Notes under the pieces: generated by a model
What the model was told of the DNA's origin: nothing
Seen by the model: only the letters and a program-made list of their open reading frames with translations
The model's database searches: none
From: Nitzschia sp. DOCU1
Lineage: Eukaryota; Bacillariophyta; Bacillariophyceae; Bacillariales; Bacillariaceae
Direction of reading: 5' to 3'
NCBI GenBank assembly: GCA_951394045.1
Contig: OX595990.1
Span: 2,100,549-2,164,548 of the forward strand
DNA: 64,000 nucleotides
Program-made: the position numbers and the translations under genes
Shown here: in pieces, positions 11,174 through 22,153 of the stretch
Numbering within the stretch: position 1 is the stretch's first letter
How the letters are laid out: each line of letters opens with the position of its first letter

Positions 11174-11808
11174 ATGACGCCAACGCGGTACTCCTTCGGC
11201 CTTTTGCTCCTGTGCAGCTGGCAGCGTTGTCCCGCGTTTGCGTGGACGGCAGATGTGGATCGCCGCCAGGCAGTATCCGAGTGCCTCCATGTAACGGCAT
11301 CGTTGGCTACAGGGGCTGCGATTGTTACAGCATCAAGCCCAAAACTTGCTTGGGCATCGGATAGTGGTGTAAGCTCGTATTTGTCGGACCTTTCCGATTA
11401 TCAATCGGGGCCACGTGGACTTCAATACAAAATCTACGTCAAGGCGAAGGCCAGACCCCTCTTCGAGGCCAGCAAGTCTTTGCCAAGTATACACTATGGA
11501 CAGGTGGTTTTGGAGAAGACGGAGGAAAGCAAGTGGACAGCAATACTGGTTTTCTAGGGCGGTCACTGCCAGTGATTGTGGGAGTTGGCCGTGTTATTAA
11601 AGGTTGGGATTTGACACTCTTGGACATGAAAGTGGGCGAGATCCGACGAATTGTAGTGCCTTCGGATATCGGATACGGCGACAAGGGCGCTGGTGGAGCG
11701 ATTCCTCCCAAAGCAACGCTCTACTTTGAAATCGAAATCACCGACATGGACCCCCCGCCAAAACTGACTGAAACACAGCAGAAGTGGCTAGAAGAAAATC
11801 CTCTATAA
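11174..11808 (+). CDS. Plastid (thylakoid-lumen) FKBP-type peptidyl-prolyl isomerase, reading frame broken once
   Basis: The first frame (ATG 11174, stop 11555-11557) carries an ER signal (GLLLLCSW), an ASAF-like site (CPAFAW), then a twin-arginine-like lumen signal (DRRQ, a hydrophobic stretch, KLAWASD) and the FKBP lead-in GLQYKIYV. The rest of the FKBP domain continues in another frame: QGEGQTPLRGQQVF, DSNTGFLGR, GWDLTLLDMKVGE, GYGDKGAGGAIPP, stop at 11808. The switch falls at about 11438-11440 and equals one missing base. No GT-AG intron fits between the two halves, and there is no canonical slippery heptamer. Family members catalyse prolyl cis-trans isomerisation and assist photosystem assembly in the lumen. 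The break could be a sequence error, an allele or a dead gene. The rest of the domain looks well conserved, which favours an error or a recent lesion. Confidence 0.75.
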
Positions 11809-12245
11809 CGATTTTTTCAGCGGTATTGCCATCCAGAACGCCTTGTCCATACCAGTCAGTCAAGGGGGTATGTTCTAGGAATTTTGTACGATGCCACTAT
11901 TCGCAAGTTGTCAATTACCCACAAGCTACACCAACGGGCCGTTCTCTCACTACGGCAACACCACTAAACGTAGTAGTCTCTTGGTCGAAATTCTTTCTTA
12001 AGTGTGCGAATTGTTAACATAGAAATGCTGTCGTTTCACATCGAGTCTAGGTTCCTCCGGTGCCGCCTGGGGAACACCACAAAGAGACACTGTCCAAACC
12101 CGCAGAAAAGCGGGAGCTGGGCCACTGGAGCGATTTCTTGCCGCTTTTCTGGCCCGTACAATGGAGATCCCCTGTCCCCGCTACCTGTCCTACTAGGCAG
12201 GTCTGGGGGTGCATGTTTTTGCCGTAGTCGTATTATGCCTGATGC
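11809..12245. other. Convergent 3' region, nothing recognised
   Basis: About 0.44 kb between the stops of the FKBP (plus) and DUF6824 (minus) genes. It presumably holds both 3' UTRs. No gene, repeat or RNA was seen. Confidence 0.5.
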
Positions 12246-12923
12246 TCACTCGTCGTCGCTTTCGCCATTGTTGGCAGCCAGAGAAGCCGTTTGGAACTGA
12301 TTCAGCAAGGTAGCATCCTTCTTGATGTTCTCCAGAATATCCGAGTTTGCCCGGCTAAAGAGTGTAATGATAGAAAAGTCACTCGCTACGGCCCCGTTCT
12401 TTTCAATTTCCCGAGTCAACTCCTCAATTCGTTGTGACACCACGCGGTTCGAGTGGATGACTCGATCAATATCGCAGTTGAACTTTTCATTGACACATGC
12501 CCGACGTTCCTTCTTCGCTTTGGTACTGCTCTTGTATCTGTCGTGAAGTCCGTCTCGCAGACTTTGTCCGACCTTTTCTCGGGCAAATACTTCGTCCACC
12601 ACCACCCAGGGTCCTCCTTTCTTTTCCTTTTTGACGAAACGGCCCTGCCGGTCATGAACGGCTTGAACAATTTCGGAAACCACCAGAGTCTTCTCCAGCT
12701 TGTTAGAGCTGATGGCATACTTTTCCTTGGCGGCACCAATCAAGGCTCTGTATCGTCGGTTACCTTCATGGTCCCAGTAGCTTTTGCCCCGTGCACAAAC
12801 CACGTCATTTGGGCCTGGCACAAAGGACGCGGGGAGATGGCAGCTGGTGGAGGTGGTTTCAGCATCGTCGTCATCTGAAATATCAGTGAGCAAATCGCGC
12901 TTGGTGATGCTTCCGTAGATCAT
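12246..12923 (-). CDS. DUF6824-domain protein
   Basis: Single exon of 225 residues, ATG at 12923. After an acidic start (DISDDDDAET), a DUF6824 domain covers about residues 33-145. It opens with PGPNDVVCARGKSYWDHEGN and RRYRALI, continues with the basic helix-like KEKYAISSNKLEKTLVVSEI, and ends with REKVGQSLRDGLHDRYKSS. The C-terminal part (IEELTREIEKNG, SDILENIKKDATLL) looks helical, possibly coiled-coil. DUF6824 is common in diatoms and often found in nuclear-looking proteins; no biochemical function is established that I know of. The usual DVLxGRG core is changed here to DVVCARG. A second, more typical member lies at 51077-53451. Confidence 0.85.
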   Translation of the reverse strand: MIYGSITKRDLLTDISDDDDAETTSTSCHLPASFVPGPNDVVCARGKSYWDHEGNRRYRALIGAAKEKYAISSNKLEKTLVVSEIVQAVHDRQGRFVKKEKKGGPWVVVDEVFAREKVGQSLRDGLHDRYKSSTKAKKERRACVNEKFNCDIDRVIHSNRVVSQRIEELTREIEKNGAVASDFSIITLFSRANSDILENIKKDATLLNQFQTASLAANNGESDDE

Positions 12924-13577
12924 GATTGTTGTTGAGTTGTGTTTAGACAGCTTGGGTTTGGATTTTGTGAGACCAAAGTGGAGAGAAAGGTTTCTTTCGC
13001 ATCACAATACAAAGCCTTTGTGGTGTGAAGGATGATGCCCCACTACGATACTGCGTTTGGGGGAACAAACGCGGTTTTGGACCAAGACCAAGCATCCCTT
13101 TTTGCTGGGATTCAGGTGTCTCAAGACTGTCTCTAAGCTCGAACCATTTCGCTCTCGTTAACAAAGTCTTGCATTATTTATGGCCAGAATTCCCGGTTTG
13201 TCGAAATAAATAGCCATACTTCATGTCGAAATACGTTCATTTCCTACCAAAGGCTACCTTAAGAACTGTCGTGCAAAATGGTACCGTCCGGCCGTCGCTC
13301 CGTGGTCTGAGTGGTCGACAACGACAACCCGGAAGTTGAACCTCTTTCTTCATTGCCTCCAACGTAGGACTGACTCACGCTGACAAGCTTCCATCTGTCT
13401 CGGCAATCTCTCTCTTCATTCCACCCCATACCGCCTTGTGTCGGAGACTTCACACCTTTATTGGCTTTCTTTGTTCGATCGGCAAGATTGCAAACGACAT
13501 ATCTCTTTGCCAGGAACCCTACCCTTTGATTATCCTTTGGTTGACACACACGCACCCTGACCAGAAGTAGATTCACG
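12924..13577. other. Divergent intergenic region
   Basis: About 0.65 kb between the DUF6824 gene (minus) and the PPR gene (plus). It should hold both promoters. Nothing else could be recognised. Confidence 0.5.
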
Positions 13578-15907
13578 ATGACCGCCTTTTCCAGAAAGCG
13601 CAAACACCTGGCGTTTCTTCTTTTCGCCTTGCCAACCAATGGATTTCTTCATCATCATCCGTCGTCGTCGTCGTCAACACTGACGGCAAAGTCTACGATA
13701 CGGAATCCATGTGATCAAACCATGAATACTCATCATCAACCTCATCATCGGAGACGAATAATCATGATGGTGGCACAATCCTATGATTCACGCATTGACC
13801 ATTTACGAGCCGTCGAGAGAACGATTGTCGAACTCGGCCGATCCGGAAAGACAGACGAAGCATTGTCCTACTATCAAAATGTCGATCGGCCCACGGTGCG
13901 GTTGATGAATAGCGCCATTGATGCCTGTAGTCGAGCCAGGCCTACACGATTACAGCAAGCCTTTGATATTTTTGAGGCCGGTGTCCAACAACATGGCTTG
14001 ACACCTAATGTGTTTACCTTTGGGGGTTTGATGAATGCTTGCAACCGCGATCGAAACTCAAACAAGGCTCTAGCACTGTTGAAGACAATGCAGGTGAGTA
14101 ATGATCGTGACGCAAATTATAATACTATTGTGAAGTGGGACCAATGTATGAATGAATGCTCAATCTTTTCTACAACTTGTTTCGTTGAGATTAGGAGGAG
14201 TACAATGTGACGCCCAATGCCGTAGTATATTCTTCAGCCATTTCAGCCTGCGCTCGTTCTCAGCCACCCAAACCAGAACAAGCACGTCAACTATTGCGCG
14301 AAGCTGTCGAGGAAAATGAGCTACCCATGAATGTTGTAGGATTCAATGCAGCCATTTCGGCCTGTGCTCAGGCCGGGGATTGGTGCAATGCCATTGGCAT
14401 TCTTTCTCGTATGGAGCGAGCAACTGCCAAAAAGTCTTCTTCGTCTTCTTCCTCCTCATATTTGGTACCAGCCCCCGATGCGATTACCTATGGGACAGTC
14501 TTGGCCGCATGCGAAAGGTCCGAAAAGTGGGATTTAGTATTAAAGTACGCTCAAGAAATGGCGAAAAAGAACATTGAACTGGATGGCCTGGCAATCACCT
14601 CATGCCTGCATGCGTGTCAACAGCTTGGGTTAGCCGACGAAGCAATCCGATACTTGAACATGATGAAGTCAATGTCGTCTGCCGAACCAACAACCGCTCG
14701 ACTGGAGCGTTCCGGCGCTCGAAAACCACTCATGGGGCCAGATGGTGTGGCGTACCGACTGGCGATTTCTGCTTGTGCAAGAGGTGGAGCTTGGAAAGAG
14801 GGAATTCGTCTGCTAGAAGAATATAAGGACGAGTCCGGGACATCTGCCGATGTTGTTGCATACACCTCTGCAATTACGGGGTGCGAATATGCTGGGCAAT
14901 GGAAAGAGGCACTGTTTCTTCTTGACAAAATGCGAAAGGATGGAGTCGAACCAAATGAAGTGACCATGGCAGCTGTGATTGGAGCCTGTGCCACAGCATG
15001 CGCGATCGAATGCAAAGGCAAGCGTTCGATCCAGACGCCCGAACCACTAAAGAAGGCCCTCCAGTTACTTACGATTCTCAAGGATCACCCGGAGTTTGTC
15101 GATCCCAACATTCAGGTCTACAACGCCGCCATTCGTGCCTGCGCCGAAGCCTATGATGTGCATCAGGCTTTTAAACTGCTGGAAGAAATAGAGGAACGTG
15201 GCATGGAAAGAACTCTTATTACGTATGGATCGCTCATGACGGCTTGCGAACGAGTTGGCGACGTCGATGGTGCAAGCATGGTGTTTCGAAAACTGAAGGA
15301 CGATGGTTTTGTCCCCAATGAAATAATCTACGGTGCGGCCATTAGTTGCTGCCGCAAGGCGAAGCAACCGGAACGTGCACTATTGCTTTTGCGGAAAATG
15401 ATGAAAGAAGAGCTGTCTCCAAATGCTGCCACTTTCAACACTGTGATGATGGCGCAAGCAGAGGGCAAGACCCGCGCCGACATCGAGCGTGCAATCTTGG
15501 TGTACAAGCTGATGAAATCGAAGTATGCCACGGACGATGCACGACCGAACCGGCAAACTTACAACATCATTATCAACTTCTTTGCTTCTATGATGCAGCC
15601 AGGCACGGCACAGGCTTTCTTGGACAAGATGCGCGAAGATGGCTACAAGCCTGATGTCGATCTTTTTACCGCCACAGTTGCTGCGTACGAAAAAACCGGC
15701 CAACCCCTCAGAGCACTTCAACTGATGCAATCCATGCAAGATGACGGATACAACTTCTATGGCGTGGCCGTGCTAAATGAAGCTTTCAAAAAGGCCGTGA
15801 AATTGGTGAACAGGGTGGGTCAATCATTTCCGTCAAGAGAGGCTGGAGAAGACGAGAAGAAATCGATGAAACTTGTCAATGAGATGCAAGACGACGACCT
15901 GATATGA
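13578..15907 (+). CDS. Pentatricopeptide-repeat (PPR) protein, P class
   Basis: Exons 13578-14093 and 14195-15907, joined over a 101-bp intron (GTGAGT...GATTAG), give about 742 residues. The join reads LLKTMQ|EEYNVTPNAVVY, which is the regular PPR repeat boundary. The N-terminus (HLAFLLFALPTNGF) is hydrophobic and followed by a Ser/His-rich stretch, so it may target an organelle. About a dozen 35-residue repeats follow, with typical elements such as NVVGFNAAISACAQAGDW, DVVAYTSAITGCEYAGQW and DVDLFTATVAAYEKTGQP. P-class PPR proteins bind organellar RNA and act in processing, stability or translation. No DYW or E domain is present. The 3' end lies 41 bp from a convergent small gene. Confidence 0.9.
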
Positions 15908-15948
15908 ATTTCTAATTTAGACCCCACGAGTTTTATTTCACTCAGCAC

Positions 15949-16404
15949 CTAGACGAATAGGCAAGGAGCGTGCTTCTTGCAACACTTTCTGCCCGGAACG
16001 GGTGAGCTCTCAGGACTTAACATCCGGCGTTTGGTCTTGGAAGGGTCCGGGGATAATGGCATCGATGCCCAATTTGATTGATGGGTCAAAAGGTTTCTCG
16101 GGTTTGACTTCATTCGCGGCTCTGTTCTGCACGGGAGCCGGAAGTTGATGATATCATCAATTGTCGAGTTCCTCGATACCCCGTCGGTCCAAGAATCCAC
16201 ATGGGAAATCGTTGGTGTATCTAGGTTCCTGAAGCCTAGGGGTTCATCCGAGCAGGGCGTATCGCCCGTGAATACCCAGCCATGTCCATGCCGTTCGGCA
16301 AGTGTCCGCCATTGGCTTGAAGACAGGGCCGTGTCGCCCTCCGAGAACAGATCAACGGAAGCACCGCGGCATGCGATGATCAGGTCGTCGCGTTGGATGT
16401 TCAT
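15949..16404 (-). CDS. Small hypothetical protein, 151 residues
   Basis: A single open frame with ATG at 16404, convergent with the PPR gene. The sequence is mixed rather than repetitive (GHGWVFTGDTPCSDEPLGF, ISHVDSWTDGVSR) and ends in a Cys/Lys-rich tail (PGRKCCKKHAPCLFV). No domain, signal peptide or membrane segment was recognised. Its composition and its tight position behind the PPR gene make it a plausible gene; chance is not excluded. Confidence 0.45.
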   Translation of the reverse strand: MNIQRDDLIIACRGASVDLFSEGDTALSSSQWRTLAERHGHGWVFTGDTPCSDEPLGFRNLDTPTISHVDSWTDGVSRNSTIDDIINFRLPCRTEPRMKSNPRNLLTHQSNWASMPLSPDPSKTKRRMLSPESSPVPGRKCCKKHAPCLFV

Positions 16405-17655
16405 TTCAACGTTTGTTTGCTTTTGATGGTGACGGGCGCTCGTTAGGTCCTCGAAGAAAGCAATTTCAATGCAATCAACACTTGAGATGGTGAAAGTCGT
16501 TGTTTACGATATTGTGACCTCATCATGCATGCATCTTACCAATATCGGCGGCGGAATTGAGAAAGGCCGAGTTTGAAGAAGGATATCCCCCCTCCCTACG
16601 TCCAATATATGCCTATCGATGTCTATAGTTCTCCCCATAAGTGATCTAATATGCCCTTTACGACTTCATGGCGATCTTTTACTCGACCAAAAAACAAACC
16701 AGGGGCTAAGACATCTCATTTCCACTACGTATCCCTACGCAAAGGACTCCTGATGTAATCCCGCAGACCTTTTGGGCCCCGGCAAACGCCGCCTTCATCC
16801 GGCAACCAACTGTCGACCTCGCTGCAATGCTTAAAGGCAACACACCGGTAGAAGATTCCCAAAACGGTAATAATACTTCTAGCATGCGAGAGAGCAAAAG
16901 ATTCGTCGCAGGCATAATCAACCATGATACTGCTTGTTGAAGAATCTATCCTTCGAAAAATACACGTGTTCTTTCGAGCAAAAAACAAGCCCCAGCGATT
17001 TCGCGTTTGCCACTACTATTGTTACCCGTTCTCAGAAGTTCCTAGCGCTGGCTCCTTATTAGAAAAAGAGTAATCGAGCGGAGAAAGTTTCCCCCAAACC
17101 CGAGTAGCTATAGAGTTTATGGTGATCACAGCCCGAGGAACAAAAAGTGTACTGCAGCTTCTATTATAGCTACTATTAACTGTACGACTCCAGAGTGTAC
17201 CTGGTACGATATAGTAGCAGAGAAGCTACCACAAAAGCCAACGCCAATCGCCTACGACGTATAGTCGTACACCCCTTGGTTAGAGGTTCTCCCCACTATG
17301 AGGGCTCTCATTTGTTCTTTTTCCCGGCGCCGCCTTTCGCGTCGAATGGAACAGTCGCCATCTTTCGTTAGGGAGCACGCTTTGAAACTATCGCTGAATA
17401 ATGAAATACTTGTCAACAGCAAGCATGTATGTATGTCGCGGACATGGGGATTGGCAAATTGGCCACCGTTATGCCGCGGGGATGCGCCAAATCTCCAATG
17501 ACTGACTCATATATGACCATCATCAACGGGTAACCACAAGGGTCGTTGTTGGTGTACGTTAGAGCTAAATCCTCAAAAGGATTGAGAGCTTTGATGATAG
17601 GAGACCCGCCCCCTTGTTTTGAAATCTCGACCCCACTCGTAGAATCTAGCCTCAT
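16405..17655. other. Gene-poor region, nothing recognised
   Basis: About 1.25 kb of mixed, AT-leaning sequence with only short scattered open frames. No tRNA-like, repeat or mobile-element structure was identified by eye. Confidence 0.45.
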
Positions 17656-18159
17656 TCATTGCTCCCTCATCGCCCGCTGAATCTGTTCCAGCATCGACTG
17701 ACACTGACTAAAGGGCAGCCTGACATTGGGGAATACGGGCACCAACGACGTATTGTTAGACTCCATCATCATCATCCGAAAGACAAGATGACTTGCGACA
17801 CCAAACGTTTGGATATGCTCGGTGATGATACAGTCTTGGACGCAAGCCCGAGGTAACAACGGGTGGTGTGTCATTCGTTGATTCACCTTGGTCGTTCTCT
17901 GGATCCCCAAGGGTCCAACCTCTACACATAACTCGACGTGTCGTTTGACAGGTGCCGTTTCGATCAGGACAAGACCAATGAGGAGACCCCCAACAATCCA
18001 AAGGGGATCATTTTTGACACCAGGATCTATCCAGCACAAGGCTAGAATGATGATGGTTGCCAGACAGAAGCACAGCATGTAATGTCGCCCTCTCTCTTCG
18101 TGTGACTGCACGACGAACTTGGATGCAGCTTTTCTTGCCACAGAGTTGGATGCCGTCAT
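17656..18159 (-). CDS. PIGH: PIG-H, subunit of GPI N-acetylglucosaminyltransferase
   Basis: A single exon of 167 residues, close to the length of PIG-H/Gpi15 proteins. Two adjacent hydrophobic helices (about residues 28-45 and 53-70, for example YMLCFCLATIIILALCWI) form the hairpin anchor. The soluble PIG-H domain follows: ELCVEVGPLGIQRTT, then the strongly conserved region LLPRACVQDCIITEHI, and LVPVFPNVRLPF, near the expected order. PIG-H works with PIG-A and other subunits on the ER membrane in the first step of GPI-anchor synthesis, the transfer of GlcNAc to phosphatidylinositol. An internal MMMM run (residues 128-131) looks like a small insertion. Start chosen at the only upstream ATG, 18159. 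Confidence 0.8.
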   Translation of the reverse strand: MTASNSVARKAASKFVVQSHEERGRHYMLCFCLATIIILALCWIDPGVKNDPLWIVGGLLIGLVLIETAPVKRHVELCVEVGPLGIQRTTKVNQRMTHHPLLPRACVQDCIITEHIQTFGVASHLVFRMMMMESNNTSLVPVFPNVRLPFSQCQSMLEQIQRAMREQ

Positions 18160-19204
18160 GATGATCCTCTAGACAGTCTGCTGATAATTGAACCTAGCTG
18201 TAGCCGTAGGCTCACGCCTGGTCCGCCTTCCTTGAAATCGGAATCAATCATCAACGATATCTGGTGTGGTCATTCACCATCGTCTCTTCTCGGCCGTCCG
18301 TTCTCTACCGGTAGATGCGGTGCTGTGCGGCGAACCGTCATGGTGAGTTTGTCGCGACGAGGAAACGACAAGCTCGTCGGCGGGCGCGCGCGGGGACCCG
18401 GAAGGGGCATAATAAATACTACCGTATTTCTCGGAGTCCTGTCCTCCACGGAGTCCTGTCCTCACCCCCTAATTTTCGTGTACATTTGATCGTAACTCCA
18501 TGACAAACAACTTTAGCGTCGTTTTAAAAACAGATGGATTCGGATTCCTCGAGTTTAGCGCTTCTCAATGGCATATATATTATTGCCCAAAGGGTAAAGG
18601 TTCGAGGCGACAAAGAGAGATTTCAAAGCCCTCAAAATTGAGTTTACGTCTTATTGTTGTTAAAGTCAGAAATTTTACTTAGGGTCTAGAAAGGGCTTAT
18701 ACCCAAAAACTACATACAAAATCGCCTATGTCCTGTCGCACGGACAGACGAAAACCTCGGTGTGTTGTCCTCACCCGCCCAAAAATGTGTACATTTGGTG
18801 AGGACAGGACTCCGAGAAATAGGGTAGTCGTGCGAGTCGTAGACCCGCCCGCCCGTCGTCCCGTCTCAAACTAATAAAAGGGTATTGGCTCTCTCTCGAT
18901 CATCGAATAGTATGTAGCAGCTATGTATCACGAGAAATACTATACCAATGCTAAGGAGTAGCCACTACACCTGTTGAAGACGGAAGAAAGTGGCATGGCC
19001 CGAGGCTACCACGTTCATTACTCCGCCCCCCTCTTCCAAGCAAGTGCTGGCGGGGGTAGTAATACGATGATTTTGCATCCCTGCCCCCGGCAATGGCCGA
19101 CTGGGAGTGCTATTTCTGGCTGGCTCATGCGAAAACTTATCAAAAAATGATTCTAATAATACATTAGTAAAAGATATTTCGCAGGCGTTTCAAACGCGCA
19201 GCTA
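18160..19204. other. Intergenic region containing an inverted-repeat element
   Basis: About 1 kb without a supported gene. It holds the element at 18419-18827 and one TACCGGTA palindrome at 18306-18313. Confidence 0.5.
18419..18827. mobile_element. MITE-like element, about 409 bp, with 28-bp terminal inverted repeats
   Basis: The left end 18419-18446 (ctaccgtatttctcggag, then tcctgtcctc) and the reverse complement of 18800-18827 agree at 27 of 28 positions. Just inside the left end, ggagtcctgtcctc is repeated (18434-18446 and about 18451-18463). The words gtgtacattt and cctcaccc/gggtgagg also occur near both ends. The interior is AT-rich and has no long open frame, so the element would be non-autonomous. 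A target-site duplication is not clear; a TA dinucleotide is possible. Confidence 0.6.
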
Positions 19205-20825
19205 CTATGCTTTCAGCTTTTGCGCTGTGAATGCACCAAAAAAGTACATCGGCCACCAGCAGAAAAGGACTGGCTTTGTTCCAGAAGCAGCAAGGAAGGT
19301 CGCGGGTCCAGGACAAAGACCGGCAAGTGCCCATCCCACGCCAAAGCAAAAGGCTCCAAAGAGCAGCTTCCAGTCAATAGTCGTGTTCGTGGGGACACAA
19401 AACTCTGATGAGGAGAATGGGCACTTGCGAGCCCAGGGGTTCTTGATGAGACCCCAGCCCTCGACGAACTGATACGAAAGGAAGCTCACCAGGGCGCCTC
19501 CAATCATTACAGTCAGCAGGGTAGGGTCAAAGCTTCCATCCGCAAAGGTGTAGAGCGCTAGGAAACCTAGCACCTTGGAAGGCAAGACCATTTGAGAAAT
19601 CGCAAGGCCAAGAGAAAAGAGGCAGGCAGCAAGAGCGGCGGGTGCGATCTTGCCATCGGCTAGCTTTTGTCTGGCGGCCTGGTAAAGCTCGCGCATTTCT
19701 TCCCACGACTTCTGCTCGTCATCTTCGGGGGCCTTTTGTGAGGAGGATTCCTCGGTGCTCGCCGAGGAGTGTTCTTCCTTCTCGGGCTGTTGCTTCTCCT
19801 CCTCGGACTTTGGCGGCTCGTCCTGCGCCGCATCCTTGGTGGTGTCTTCAGCGTCGTCTTTCGAGCTGTGTTGGCTCTCCTCGTCATCGTCCAGGGCAGG
19901 CTTCTCGTCTGTCGACTTGTTTGTGCTGCCGTAGTCTTGCCCTCGAGCAGTAAACATTTCAGAGTCTTCCTTCTCCAGCTCAGCAGTTAGCTCCGCCAAC
20001 GCCATTTTCGGGAAGCGAACTGATGCCCGCTTCTCCAGCAAGATCATGGACGACCTTCGTTTTTGCTCCTTCTTGAAAAGGTGGTAAAGTGCAATACAGG
20101 CTGGGATCACGAAGAGGATGCAGCAGCCAAACCCGAGCCATCTGTTGAAGAAGACTGGGACGGTGTCGGTTCGTAGCCACGCCGTGCCTGCAGCGAAGGT
20201 CTTATTGTCAGGCGAGATCACAGCCGAAGTGGCAAACGCTGAACCCATGAAGGTGCAAACAGCAACGATGGATCGCTTGCTTAATCTTGCCATGCCGCAC
20301 TGTTCACGAAGGAAAGCGAGAGGATGGTGTCAGAATGATCAATCCGATATTAGCGACGAGGCTTTCCATGAGGTGAACTTACGATACCATGCCCCGTGGT
20401 GCAACCATTGCTCAAACGGGTCCCGAAGCCAACAAAGAGCCCCCCGAGGAGATACCCCCACTTGGATACAATAGGAATGCTCGGATCAGTCCCGAGTCGT
20501 TCATCATTTGTAAAGTATTTGGCCAGACAAACGTTTGAGAATAATAGAAAGGTTGCAAGGAAGACTAGCTTCCAAGCATGATAGGGTTCCGTCATGTGCT
20601 TCTTGGGTTCCAAGACAATTGATGAAGAAATACCACTTGAACCCAAGATTTCACCGGAGAACAACAAAAGCAAACCAGCAGAGAGGCCTGATGATCGATG
20701 GTGACAACACGAAGTCAGAACAACGCGCTCAATGATATCAGGGATCTCAGTTGCAGTATTAACATACCGATGAGGCCACCTCCAAAGAAGCCACTGATAG
20801 GTGTAAAGTATTCCAAACCCCACAT
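19205..20825 (-). CDS. YeeE/YedE-type sulfur (thiosulfate) transporter, two halves fused
   Basis: Three exons, 20825-20768, 20687-20383 and 20299-19205, with introns of 80 and 83 bp, give about 485 residues. The first half starts MWGLEYFTPISGFFGG and has several membrane helices and the signature RLSNGCTTGHGI|CGMARLSKRS, with cysteines near 115 and 122. The second half carries the matching VGWALAGLCPGPATFLAASG with a cysteine near 450. In bacterial TsuA/YeeE proteins such cysteines line the path for thiosulfate. In many bacteria the halves are separate genes (YeeE plus DUF6691). Here they are joined by an acidic linker of about 95 residues (roughly 231-326). The splices restore the first helix (GGGLIGLSAGLLLLF) and the cysteine motif. 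Substrate and membrane location are inferred. Confidence 0.85.
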
Positions 20826-22153
20826 GATTGCCTCTTCGCTTTCAATGTCTCAGATATGTTAATTTGTGTCGGCAAGGTGTGGTAGACTCGCAATGGAAGG
20901 CTTCAATGAAAGGCTTTAGATAGGTGCCGTTGTTTATGGCCTACGGAGGATGCATGAGATGATGGAAACGATGTTAGTCCACACACGAAGAACTTTTCTA
21001 ATATTTTCCGCGCAAGGGACACGTCATCAACATCAGGCTGTATCTACCGGTAATAATCCGTCCTGCGTGCCCCCCCTTTGGATGATGAGTTCAAGGCCTT
21101 GACAAAAACTTGTTCTTGAGCGTTCAAGTTCGTCCTCGGATAAATGCATCGTAGATGCTACTGCCAGCACTTGGTAGACGGCGATGAACTGCGGACTATC
21201 CTTCATAGACCGGCCAAAGGATTATTGCAGCAGGAACTATCTGCAAGTCTACCTGGTACAACAGTAGGCCTACCGGTAAAATAGGCGGATTGCTTCCCAT
21301 AACACAATAGTCCGGAGGCCTATTGACGAGGCCAGCAAATGGGCCTGTGGAGAGAACTCGGTGATAAAAATGAGTTCCTTAATCCCCGCAATTTCGAAAA
21401 GCCTGATGATACTACGGTAATCGAATTCTGAACAATAACGCACTCATGAGCATATATGAGTCTTTCGTGTTGAGTCCTAATTTACACCGTAGCCCTTCAC
21501 TACCTGCGGAGGCCGGTTGAAGCCTTTCTACCGGTATGTGGACCTGCGGATGGCATATGACTAACTTTCATGATATTGAAGCTCGCAATTTCGAAAGGCC
21601 CCAGCTGAAACAACGCAACGAGAGCATTTATTGCGAATTTTGGCGAGAACTCCTTATGTAGGAATGCAGCACACAACGTGTGGTCTACCTTCCACAAAAA
21701 TCTAGCTTACCCTAGTCGCTAGTCACTATCCCCGCCGAAAAAGTAAAGTGCTTTGGCTCCGTCTGCTGGGGAAGCGAAATCGCTGGAAGCTCTCTATCCG
21801 CCTGCTTGTCCAGGCTAGGTTGAGAGCCATGTAGCCCAGCAATAACAAGCAAGAGGAAGCAACAAGACGACTTGATCTACTAAACTCTAGCGAACAACAA
21901 ATCGACTTTCAGATCAACTAGTACTGATTCGTTGATGTACTAGGATATGCTGACGTGCAGGACTCGAAGGCTAGCTAAAAGGGAGTGGTTCTAGTAAGAG
22001 ATGTAAACCTATGATGGCTTGGTCATGTTGTTTCGAGCAGGGTCGTGAGGTTTCTTCTACAACAACATGATATAGGTTATGCTGGGTCACCTCCTGTTAG
22101 TCTTAGGTGCAACAACGCAGCAGAGAGCCATCGTGCCACCAATAGAGTGCGTT
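20826..22153. other. Gene-poor region with scattered short repeats
   Basis: About 1.3 kb with no supported gene. It holds three TACCGGTA palindromes (21045, 21271, 21529). A short direct repeat, cgcaatttcgaaa followed by (a)gcc/ggcc, occurs near 21389 and 21586. Its meaning is unknown. Confidence 0.45.
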
